Shown: positions 1-5,999 of the stretch, in pieces | How the letters are laid out: the number at the start of each line of letters is the position of its first letter | Numbering within the stretch: position 1 is the stretch's first letter | Origin: Thermococcus sp. | Lineage (GTDB): Archaea; Methanobacteriota_B; Thermococci; Thermococcales; Thermococcaceae | Assembly: GCA_027062125.1 (NCBI GenBank) | Contig: JAMOTW010000023.1 | Coordinates: forward strand, 1 to 11,540 | DNA: 11,540 nt | Direction: 5' to 3' | The notes under the pieces: generated by a model | Told to the model about the DNA's origin: nothing | What the model saw: the letters and a program-made list of their open reading frames with translations, nothing else | Databases searched by the model: none | Program-made: the position numbers and the translations under genes

Positions 1-246
1 CATCGCCATTATCGCCCGCTCCCCAGGAACCAGGGCGAACTTCCCGTCGCTTTCAAAGTCCTTTGCCTTTAGGAGCCTGTCTCTTCTCAATCTTCTCTCT
101 TCCCTCGAGCTTACCACGACCGGAACCGGCATTTTCCTTCCGCTTTCCTTGTCGTAGGGGACTTTGAAACCCGCCTTCAGGAGCTCCTCCTGGATTTCGA
201 GAGATGCCGGGAAGAAGGTCTGCATCCTCCCCAGTTCAACTTCCAT
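1..246 (-). CDS. Unidentified protein, N-terminal 82 residues (runs off left edge)
   Basis: A minus-strand reading frame starts with ATG at 246-244 and stays open for 82 codons to the window edge. A strong ribosome binding site (AAGGAGG) lies 7 nt upstream of the ATG, which fixes the start. The protein begins MEVELGRMQTFF and is charged and soluble-looking, with a basic stretch (EERRLRRDRLLKAKDF) around residues 49-64 and no signal peptide or membrane helix. I do not recognise the family. The gene is divergent from lysS and shares the 130-bp region between them; its own TATA candidate is the palindrome at 290-297, about 45 nt upstream of the start. The C-terminus is outside the window, so length and function cannot be judged. 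The coding call is fairly sure because of the ribosome binding site and Thermococcus-like codon use; the function is unknown. Confidence 0.7.
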   Translation of the reverse strand, partial: MEVELGRMQTFFPASLEIQEELLKAGFKVPYDKESGRKMPVPVVVSSREERRLRRDRLLKAKDFESDGKFALVPGERAIMAM

Positions 247-289
247 TGGGATTCCTCCTTACGTTCTGAAGTAGTTTTTACCATTTGTG

Positions 290-297
290 CTTATAAG
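290..297. promoter_or_regulatory. Palindromic TATA box in the divergent lysS / upstream-gene region
   Basis: CTTATAAG is a perfect 8-bp palindrome between the two divergent starts. On the minus strand it lies about 44 nt upstream of the ATG at 246, good spacing for an archaeal TATA box with a short leader. On the plus strand it lies about 80 nt upstream of lysS, so it could serve as a distal lysS promoter. The call rests on motif and spacing only. Confidence 0.5.
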
Positions 298-337
298 ATT
301 TTCCCTTCTTGAATCGTTATCGGTGGCCGAGCTTAAG

Positions 338-345
338 CTTAAAAG
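338..345 (+). promoter_or_regulatory. Probable proximal TATA box of lysS
   Basis: CTTAAAAG starts 39 nt upstream of the lysS ATG at 377. This matches the TATA-to-start spacing of other genes in the window (38 nt for iorB and the asparaginase, 42 for phoU). Transcription would start near 365-370, leaving a leader of about 10 nt that carries the GGTGGTGA ribosome binding site at 367-374. Confidence 0.5.
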
Positions 346-376
346 GGCCTCAACAGAGCTAAGCGCGGTGGTGAGA

Positions 377-1957
377 ATGGTTCACTGGGCAGACTACATG
401 GCCGAGAAGATAATCAGGGAAAGGGGCGACAAGGAGGAGTACGTCGTCGAGAGCGGAATAACGCCGAGCGGTTACGTTCACATAGGCAACTTCAGGGAGT
501 TCTTTACCGCTTACATAGTCGGACATGCCCTTCGCGACAGGGGCAAGAAGGTTCGGCACATCCACATGTGGGACGACTACGATCGCTTTAGAAAGGTGCC
601 GAAGAACGTCCCGCAGGAGTGGAAGGAGTACCTCACGATGCCGGTCCGCGAGGTTCCCGACCCCTGGGGATGCCACGACAGCTACGCCGAGCACTTCATG
701 GCCCTCTTTGAAGAGGAGGTTTCCAGGCTTGGCATCGAGGTGGACTTCCTCCACGCTTACGAGCTGTACAAGAGCGGCGAGTACGCCGAGGAGATAAAGC
801 TCGCCCTGGCCAAGCGCGATGAGATAAAGGCCATCCTCGACAAATACCGCGAGAGGGCCAAGCAGCCGCCGCTCGAGGAGAACTGGCAGCCCGTCATGGT
901 CTACTGCCCGCACTGCAGGAAGGAAGCGGAGTTTGTCTCCTGGGACGGCGAGTGGAAGGTCTCCTATAGGTGTCCCCACTGCGGCAGGGAGGGCGAGACG
1001 GACATCCGCGAGGGCAACGTGAAGCTCCGCTGGCGCGTTGACTGGCCTATGCGCTGGGCCCACTTCAAGGTCGACTTTGAACCCGCTGGAAAGGACCACT
1101 TGGCGGCCGGTGGCTCCTACGATACCGGCAGGGAGATAGTGGAGAAGGTCTTCGGCTGGCCTTCGCCCATAGACCTCATGTACGAGTTCGTCGGAATCAA
1201 GGGCCAGAAGGGCAAGATGAGCGGCTCAAAGGGCAACGTTATCCTGCTCAGCGACCTCTACGAGGTGCTCGAGCCGGGTATAATACGCTTCATCTATGCC
1301 AAGGCGAGGCCGAACAAGGAGCTCAAGATAGACCTCGGCCTGGGCCTGCTCAACCTCTACGACGAGTTCGACAAGGTCGAGCGCATATACTTCGGCCTTG
1401 AGCATGCCAAGAACCCGGAGGAGGAAGAGGAGCTCAAGAGAACCTACGAGCTTTCGATGCCCGAGGTTCCCGAGAGGCTCACGGCCCAGGCGCCGTTCAG
1501 GTTCCTCGTGACCCTCGTCCAGATGCCCCACCTCGACGAGGATGGCATCATTGGAATCCTCCGGGAGCAGGGTCACGTTCCGAAGGAGCTGAGCGAGGAG
1601 GACGTCGAGAGGATAAGGCTCCGCATTCGCCTGGCCAAGAACTGGGTCGAGAAGTACGCTCCCGATGACGTTAAGTTCAGCCTGCTTGAAATGCCGCCGG
1701 AGATTGAGCTTGAGGCTGGGATTAGGGAGGCGATGCTCGAGGTGGCCCAATGGCTCGAGGAGAACGAGAGGTTCGGCGTTGACGAGCTCAACAACGTCAT
1801 ATTTGACGCGGCGAAGAAGCGCGGAATCCCGAGCAAGAAGTGGTTCAAGGCCCTCTACAACGTCTTCATCGGCAAGGACCGTGGACCGAGGCTCGCGCCG
1901 TTCCTGGCTTCCCTCGACAGGGACTTTGTGATAAAGCGCCTCCGCATGGAGGGCTGA
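377..1957 (+). CDS. lysS: Lysyl-tRNA synthetase, class I
   Basis: Charges tRNA-Lys with lysine, using ATP, in the cytoplasm. This is the class I LysRS typical of euryarchaea, unrelated to the class II enzyme of most bacteria and eukaryotes. The Rossmann-fold signature HIGN is at residues 35-38 and the second ATP-binding signature is KMSGS at 280-284. Two CPHC knuckles at residues 177-180 and 199-202 form a zinc-ribbon-like insert. The C-terminal third is helical, as expected for the anticodon-binding part. The ATG at 377 was chosen because GGTGGTGA precedes it at 367-374; it gives 526 residues, close to the roughly 520 of Pyrococcus homologues. The frame stays open upstream to 287, but that extension would run through the promoter TATA boxes. 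The gene appears monocistronic, with a T-rich tract after the stop. Family assignment is secure. Confidence 0.97.
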   Translation: MVHWADYMAEKIIRERGDKEEYVVESGITPSGYVHIGNFREFFTAYIVGHALRDRGKKVRHIHMWDDYDRFRKVPKNVPQEWKEYLTMPVREVPDPWGCHDSYAEHFMALFEEEVSRLGIEVDFLHAYELYKSGEYAEEIKLALAKRDEIKAILDKYRERAKQPPLEENWQPVMVYCPHCRKEAEFVSWDGEWKVSYRCPHCGREGETDIREGNVKLRWRVDWPMRWAHFKVDFEPAGKDHLAAGGSYDTGREIVEKVFGWPSPIDLMYEFVGIKGQKGKMSGSKGNVILLSDLYEVLEPGIIRFIYAKARPNKELKIDLGLGLLNLYDEFDKVERIYFGLEHAKNPEEEEELKRTYELSMPEVPERLTAQAPFRFLVTLVQMPHLDEDGIIGILREQGHVPKELSEEDVERIRLRIRLAKNWVEKYAPDDVKFSLLEMPPEIELEAGIREAMLEVAQWLEENERFGVDELNNVIFDAAKKRGIPSKKWFKALYNVFIGKDRGPRLAPFLASLDRDFVIKRLRMEG

Positions 1958-1965
1958 TTTAGTTC

Positions 1966-1976
1966 TTCAACTTTTT
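1966..1976 (+). terminator. T-rich tract after lysS
   Basis: A run of five T within TTCAACTTTTTC begins 15 nt after the lysS stop. Archaeal RNA polymerase can terminate at short T-runs without a hairpin, so this is a plausible terminator. Evidence is composition only. Confidence 0.35.
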
Positions 1977-2039
1977 CTGCCCTTTACCTGTAGTATTTTC
2001 GAGTCTCACTCCAGCTGGCCGAATTTTCTTGACAACAGG

Positions 2040-2047
2040 TTTTTATC
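2040..2047 (+). promoter_or_regulatory. Probable TATA box of iorB
   Basis: TTTTTATC lies 38 nt upstream of the iorB ATG at 2078. The predicted start site near 2066-2070 leaves a very short leader carrying the GGTGGTG ribosome binding site at 2068-2074. Confidence 0.5.
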
Positions 2048-2077
2048 CGCTCCCTCCAATGCATCTCGGTGGTGCTC

Positions 2078-2662
2078 ATGGAGTTCAACCTCATAATAAC
2101 CGGTGTCGGTGGTCAGGGCGGTTTAACCCTCTCGAGGATAGTTGGAAACGCGGCCATGCACGAGGGTTACAACGTTAGAATCGGTGAGACCCTTGGAATG
2201 AGCCAGCGCTACGGAAGCGTTCTCAGCTACCTCCGCTTTGGCGAGGAGGTTTATTCCCCCCTCATCGAGGAGGGCGAGGCGAACCTCATGCTTGCCCTCG
2301 AGCCGGCCGAGGCTTTGAGGAATGCGCGCTTCCTCTCAAAGAAGAGCGTCGCGGTCATCAACGCCTACCCGATTCACACCGCGACGACCCTTGTCGGCAA
2401 GGAGAAGTACCCGGAACTGGACGAGATACGGGACGCTATAGGGAAAATCTGCCCCGTCCACATGATGAACTTCCAGAGGGAGGCGGATAAGATAAACCCG
2501 AGAACGCTCGGCGTTCTGATGCTCGGCTACGCCTTCGGTAAGGGCCTCGTTCCGCTCAGGAAGGAGAGCCTCTACGAGGGCATCAGAAGGACCCTCCGTG
2601 AGAAGCTCTGGGAGGTCAACTTCAGGGCCCTCGAGCGCGGAATCGAGCTCGCGAGGGAGTGA
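2078..2662 (+). CDS. iorB: Indolepyruvate:ferredoxin oxidoreductase subunit beta (IorB)
   Basis: Beta subunit of the enzyme that oxidatively decarboxylates aryl pyruvates (indolepyruvate, phenylpyruvate, from aromatic amino-acid transamination) to aryl-acetyl-CoA while reducing ferredoxin. The subunit is the gamma-type domain of 2-oxoacid:ferredoxin oxidoreductases, carries no iron-sulfur cluster, and pairs with the large TPP- and cluster-binding IorA. The glycine-rich GVGGQGG at residues 9-15 and the following helix (LTLSRIVGNAA) are family marks. So are GMSQRYGSV near residue 45 and the full length of 194 residues. Four codons upstream there is an in-frame GTG, but the ATG at 2078 has the GGTGGTG ribosome binding site directly before it and is preferred. 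No iorA lies next to it: lysS precedes and phoU follows. It may be a second, paralogous IorB or may serve a partner encoded elsewhere. Family sure, exact substrate less so. Confidence 0.88.
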   Translation: MEFNLIITGVGGQGGLTLSRIVGNAAMHEGYNVRIGETLGMSQRYGSVLSYLRFGEEVYSPLIEEGEANLMLALEPAEALRNARFLSKKSVAVINAYPIHTATTLVGKEKYPELDEIRDAIGKICPVHMMNFQREADKINPRTLGVLMLGYAFGKGLVPLRKESLYEGIRRTLREKLWEVNFRALERGIELARE

Positions 2663-2678
2663 GCTTTTCTTTTCTCAC
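2659..2678. terminator. Stem-loop with T-rich loop at the iorB 3' end
   Basis: GTGAG at 2659-2663 and CTCAC at 2674-2678 form a perfect 5-bp stem around a loop of CTTTTCTTTT. The element covers the iorB stop (2660-2662) and the stop of the minus-strand relic (2675-2677). The T-rich loop would suit termination of iorB on the plus strand. Confidence 0.4.
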
Positions 2679-2815
2679 CTGTTGTGCTTGATGAAGAAGG
2701 CGTAGAATATCGCCGTTGCGACCACGTAGAGAAAGGCCGTTGCGTAGAACGGGTAGCTCAGCGAGGTGGCGAAGGGCAGTCCGTCGACGGAGAAGAAGCC
2801 GAGGGCGAGGCCCCT
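2675..2815 (-). pseudogene. C-terminal relic of a membrane protein, MFS-like
   Basis: Read on the minus strand, this stretch codes without interruption for about 46 residues ending at TGA (2675-2677). It reads GLALGFFSVDGLPFATSLSY, then a strongly hydrophobic helix (FYATAFLYVVATAIFYAFF) and the basic end IKHNR. This is what the last membrane helix and tail of a major facilitator-type transporter look like. There is no start codon: upstream the frame turns charged and low in complexity and meets TAA near 2855-2857. It is not related in sequence to the C-terminus of the intact MFS protein nearby (5400-5999), so it is not a simple duplication of that gene. The best reading is the tail of a deleted transporter gene. 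It could instead be a chance hydrophobic frame, but the composition argues against that. Confidence 0.5.
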
Positions 2816-2878
2816 CCGTACCCCGAGAGCATGTCCTAACCTGAATCTTAGCGTTTATAATTCTATCGAAGTGAAGCC

Positions 2879-2885
2879 TTTTTAT
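2879..2885 (+). promoter_or_regulatory. Probable TATA box of the phoU-like gene
   Basis: TTTTTAT lies 42 nt upstream of the ATG at 2921, the spacing seen at neighbouring genes. Two other A/T elements are near: TTTATAA at 2854-2860 (67 nt upstream) and CTATATAT at 2900-2907, which is too close to the start to act alone. The nearest well-spaced element is preferred. Confidence 0.45.
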
Positions 2886-2920
2886 GCCTGTGGACGTTCT
2901 ATATATCGGTGGTGTCATCT

Positions 2921-3835
2921 ATGGAGTTCAGGAAAATCCAATTTACCGGACGGAGCTCATACATAATCTCCCTTCCGAAGAAGTGGGTTCGCGAGCACGG
3001 CCTGAGTCAGGGCGACGTGGTCCCGCTGTCTATAAACCCTGATGGAAGCATAACCATCTTCCCGAAGGAGCCGAGGGAGGTGAGCGAGAAGAAAATCCTC
3101 ACCATATCGCGCGAGTATTCACCTGACATGGCCGTCAGGCTCGTCATCTCCGCCTACATCCAGGGCTACGACGTTCTCGAGATAAACCTCTCCGAGGAGA
3201 TGCCCCTCTACAAGGTCAAGCTGAGGAAGGTCCTCCAGAGCCTCCCTGGAGTCGAGATAATCCTCGACGAGCCGCAGAGGATGGTGGCGAAGAGCCTCCT
3301 CGACGAGGAGGAGATAAACCTCGCCGAGCTGCTCAGCAGGATACGCTCCCTCGTCATGTCCATGCTCGGCGACCTCGAGCTCCTCATAGCCTCGCCGGAC
3401 GATAAGGAAATCCTCAGGGACATAAGCGACCTCGAGAGCGAGCTCGACCGCTTCTACTTCCTCATAATCAGGGCCGTCAACAGGTTGTTGAGTAAGCGCG
3501 GCGTCACCGAGGAGAGCGGCATAATCAGGAGAACCTTCGACCTGCTCGGCATACTCTTCATCGTTCGGAACATCGAGAGGATAGGCGACCACATCACCAG
3601 GATCTCTGAGAACCCGAGCGAGATAAACGTGCCCTACCTGAAGGAGAAGTTCGGCGAGATGATGGCCCAGATAGAGGAGAGGGATTTGGGCAAGATCGAC
3701 AGGCTGATGCTCGAGCTCAAGGAGGAGATACGCTCCATCGACTACCGCCAGTCCATAGCCCTTGAGAGCTACCGTAGGATCCTCGAGTACCTTGAGAACA
3801 TAGGCGAGACGGTAATCAACATGGCCCTGAGCTGA
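2921..3835 (+). CDS. PhoU-family phosphate uptake regulator with N-terminal AbrB-like domain
   Basis: A probable cytoplasmic regulator of phosphate transport and signalling. Residues 1-45 (EFRKIQFTGRSSYIISLP, then KKWVREHGLSQGDVVPL) look like a swapped-hairpin SpoVT/AbrB domain, common as a DNA-binding head in archaeal PhoU-like proteins. The rest is helical, with PhoU-type bundles; residues 218-227 (IERIGDHITR) carry the E219xxxD223 signature that binds metal clusters in PhoU. Length is 304 residues. The ATG at 2921 is chosen over an in-frame GTG at 2909, because GGTGGTG at 2908-2914 is its ribosome binding site. No pst transporter genes are adjacent, so the target is not shown by context. 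A six-T run follows the stop, suggesting a single-gene transcript. Family assignment is strong; DNA binding is inferred from the head domain. Confidence 0.88.
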   Translation: MEFRKIQFTGRSSYIISLPKKWVREHGLSQGDVVPLSINPDGSITIFPKEPREVSEKKILTISREYSPDMAVRLVISAYIQGYDVLEINLSEEMPLYKVKLRKVLQSLPGVEIILDEPQRMVAKSLLDEEEINLAELLSRIRSLVMSMLGDLELLIASPDDKEILRDISDLESELDRFYFLIIRAVNRLLSKRGVTEESGIIRRTFDLLGILFIVRNIERIGDHITRISENPSEINVPYLKEKFGEMMAQIEERDLGKIDRLMLELKEEIRSIDYRQSIALESYRRILEYLENIGETVINMALS

Positions 3836-3841
3836 TGTCTC

Positions 3842-3847
3842 TTTTTT
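3842..3847 (+). terminator. T6 tract after the phoU-like gene
   Basis: TTTTTT begins 7 nt after the TGA of the phoU-like gene and precedes the asparaginase promoter. It is a likely intrinsic archaeal terminator, with no hairpin evident. Confidence 0.45.
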
Positions 3848-3860
3848 CGTTTCCATAATC

Positions 3861-3868
3861 CTTTTAAC
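3861..3868 (+). promoter_or_regulatory. Probable TATA box of the asparaginase operon
   Basis: CTTTTAAC lies 38-39 nt upstream of the ATG at 3900. Transcription would start near 3888-3892, and the leader would be little more than the GGTGG ribosome binding site at 3890-3894. Confidence 0.45.
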
Positions 3869-3899
3869 CATTCGAGCGTTCTTTTCTCCGGTGGTTCTC

Positions 3900-4820
3900 A
3901 TGGTCGCTATCATAGTCCACGGCGGTGCCGGCACGATAAGGAAGGAGGAGAGGATTCCAAAGGTCATTGAGGGCGTTAGGGAGGCTGTTTTGGCAGGCTG
4001 GCGCGAACTCAAAAGGGGCTCGGCTCTGGATGCCGTCGAGGAAGCTGTAAAGGCCCTCGAGGATAACCCGCTCTTCAACGCAGGAACCGGGAGCGTTCTG
4101 ACGCTCGATGGCAAGGTCGAGATGGACGCGGCGATAATGCGCGGAAAGACCCTCGATGCCGGCGCCGTTGCCGGAATCTGGGGTGTGAAGAACCCGATAA
4201 GCGTTGCCAGAAAGGTCATGGAGAAGACGGATCATGTTCTCCTCAACGGTGAGGGGGCCGTAAAGTTCGCCCGCCTCCTAGGCTTCGAGGAGTATAACCC
4301 GGTAACCGATGAGAGGCTGAAGCAGTGGGAGGAACTGAGGAAAAAACTCCTTGGGAAGGGCGAGACGAAGCACTGGAAGAAGCTCAACGAGCTGATAAAG
4401 GAGTACCCGGAGGTCCTCAGAAGCACGGTCGGGGCGGTCGCCTTCGATGGCGAGGAGGTGGTTGCCGGAACCTCAACCGGCGGCGTCTTCCTCAAGATGT
4501 TCGGCAGGGTCGGTGACACGCCGATAATCGGCGGCGGTACCTACGCCAACGAGGTTGCCGGGGCTTCCTGCACAGGCCTCGGCGAGGTTGCCATAAAGCT
4601 CGCTTTAGCGAAAAGCGCAACCGACTTCGTCCGCCTTGGCATGGACGCCCAGGCCGCGAGCGAAGCGGCGATAAGCCTCGCCACCAGGTACTTTGGAAAG
4701 GACACGATGGGCATCATCATGGTTGATGCCAAGGGCAACGTGGGCTTCGCGAAGAACACGAAGCACATGAGCCACGCCTTCATGATGGACGGCATGAAAG
4801 AGCCTCATGCGGGGGTTTGA
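3900..4820 (+). CDS. Plant-type L-asparaginase / isoaspartyl aminopeptidase (Ntn hydrolase)
   Basis: Hydrolyses L-asparagine and beta-aspartyl (isoaspartyl) dipeptides. This matters in hyperthermophiles, where asparagine and aspartate residues isomerise. It is an N-terminal nucleophile hydrolase, made as a precursor that cuts itself before a threonine into alpha and beta chains. The predicted nucleophile is Thr176 in RSTVGAVAFDG, giving a 175-residue alpha and a 131-residue beta chain. The second conserved threonine is Thr193 in TSTGG, and the glycine-rich substrate loop IIGGGTYAN follows. The N-terminal IIVHGGAGT is also a family mark. Length is 306 residues, usual for the archaeal enzymes. 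The ATG at 3900 has GGTGG before it; an in-frame GTG at 3891 lies inside that binding site and is rejected. It is first in an apparent operon with the MFS transporter and the lipoyl-synthase-like gene. It fits what I recall of TK2246 of T. kodakarensis. Confidence 0.95.
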   Translation: MVAIIVHGGAGTIRKEERIPKVIEGVREAVLAGWRELKRGSALDAVEEAVKALEDNPLFNAGTGSVLTLDGKVEMDAAIMRGKTLDAGAVAGIWGVKNPISVARKVMEKTDHVLLNGEGAVKFARLLGFEEYNPVTDERLKQWEELRKKLLGKGETKHWKKLNELIKEYPEVLRSTVGAVAFDGEEVVAGTSTGGVFLKMFGRVGDTPIIGGGTYANEVAGASCTGLGEVAIKLALAKSATDFVRLGMDAQAASEAAISLATRYFGKDTMGIIMVDAKGNVGFAKNTKHMSHAFMMDGMKEPHAGV

Positions 4821-5999
4821 GCCATCGACAGAACCCTCAGGAACATATGGCTGCTAAACCTGTCAACCTTCTTTTTCTTCCTCGGGATAAGCGTAGTCAA
4901 CCCCATAATCTCACCCTTCGCGATAACCCTGAAGGCGACGCCCTTCCTCGTGGGCCTCGTGGCGGGCGTTGCCTCCATCGTCTCCCTTTTCTCAAAGCCC
5001 CTTGGGGGACTCATAGGGGACAGGGGGTACCGCTTCCAGGCGATGATAGCCGGTAACCTTCTTGGAATGCTCGCCGGGTCTCTGTACATAGCCTCGGCAC
5101 TCCTTGGCAACCTCTGGATTTTCGCCTTTGCCAGGGCCATCCACGGCTTCTCGATGGGGATATTCTTTCCCTCGAGCCTCTCAACGGCGGTCGACCTCGC
5201 CCCGGAAGGCAGGGTGGGCGAGACCCTCGGCTGGCGCGGCATGATGTTCTCCCTCGGCAACATAATCGGCCCCGCCCTCGGCGGCTACCTCTCGGATATC
5301 TTCGGCTTCGTCGGGGCTTTCTCCTTCACCGTGGCGTTCTCCCTCGTTGGGACCGCCCTCGTGGTGCCGGTTTGGATGGGCGGGGGAGGTGTGGTCCGCG
5401 AGAAAGAGGTAACCCGCGGGAAGGTCAGCTACTCCGAGCTGCTGAGGGCTTATTTCGTCGCTGCCTCGCTGGCCCTGTTCTTCTTCTCCTTCTCCTACGC
5501 CGGCGTTATAACCTACCTCCCCGCGCTCTACAAGGTGCTCGAGATGCCCCAGAGCATCTTCGGGTTCTACATGATGGTCATTGGGATAGCGAGCTTCATA
5601 ATGAGGGTCGTTGGTGGAAAGACCGCCGACAGGGTGGGGCCGATTCCCGTCATCCGGGTAGGAATGCTCCTCGTCATAGCGGGTTACGTGGTTCTGATAC
5701 TCTACAAGCTCCCACCCCACTCCTATGCCAGCGCCGTGCTCATAGGGGCCGGCTTTGGCCTCTCCGTTCCCGCGATGCAGCTCATGGCCCTGGGGAACCT
5801 CCCCTCAAAAATCAGAACCATGGGCTCCAGCATATACACGATGTTCTTCGACCTCGGCATGCTCGGCGGCCAGATAATCCTGGGCTACATCGCCGGCTTC
5901 AGGGGATACGTCGGTGTCTTCCCCCTCCTCCCGTTCATAGCGGCCGCATCACTTATAATAGTCCACGCGCCCCTCCTCTTAGGGGGTAGACAGGGATGA
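4821..5999 (+). CDS. Major facilitator superfamily transporter, 5' end apparently frameshifted
   Basis: A 12-helix secondary transporter of the cytoplasmic membrane; substrate unknown. Motif-A-like loops are present twice: GGLIGDRGYRF after helix 2 and GGKTADRVGP in the second half. The frame codes from 4821, directly after the asparaginase TGA and in the same frame. It starts AIDRTLRNIWLLNLSTFFFF, clearly the cytoplasmic lead-in and first membrane helix of an MFS protein. That stretch contains no ATG, GTG or TTG. The first usable codon is GTG at 4950, which gives 349 residues and loses helix 1. An ATG at 4807, inside the asparaginase end, would give a complete protein of about 397 residues (MRGFEPIDRTL...) if one C were added at 4822-4823. 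The cause could be a sequencing error, a real frameshift, or an unusual start. The stop overlaps the start of the next gene by 4 bp (ATGA), so the two are probably translated together. Confidence 0.85.
   Translation, partial: AIDRTLRNIWLLNLSTFFFFLGISVVNPIISPFAITLKATPFLVGLVAGVASIVSLFSKPLGGLIGDRGYRFQAMIAGNLLGMLAGSLYIASALLGNLWIFAFARAIHGFSMGIFFPSSLSTAVDLAPEGRVGETLGWRGMMFSLGNIIGPALGGYLSDIFGFVGAFSFTVAFSLVGTALVVPVWMGGGGVVREKEVTRGKVSYSELLRAYFVAASLALFFFSFSYAGVITYLPALYKVLEMPQSIFGFYMMVIGIASFIMRVVGGKTADRVGPIPVIRVGMLLVIAGYVVLILYKLPPHSYASAVLIGAGFGLSVPAMQLMALGNLPSKIRTMGSSIYTMFFDLGMLGGQIILGYIAGFRGYVGVFPLLPFIAAASLIIVHAPLLLGGRQG

Noticed and set aside
359..1099. A 246-codon minus-strand frame inside lysS
   Set aside because: Shadow of the lysS codon pattern; no ribosome binding site and no recognisable family.
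2622..2918. 98-codon minus-strand frame over the iorB-phoU gap
   Set aside because: Arginine-rich, no ribosome binding site. The hydrophobic relic in another frame explains the same DNA better.
3119..4219. A 366-codon open frame on the minus strand across the phoU-like and asparaginase genes
   Set aside because: It is antisense to two clear genes, crosses an intergenic promoter, and its protein is a low-complexity shadow with no motif. Long antisense frames are expected in GC-rich DNA.
4817..5056. TTG-initiated frame directly after the asparaginase as the start of the MFS gene
   Set aside because: Its frame differs from the MFS frame and gives a polar peptide without membrane helices.
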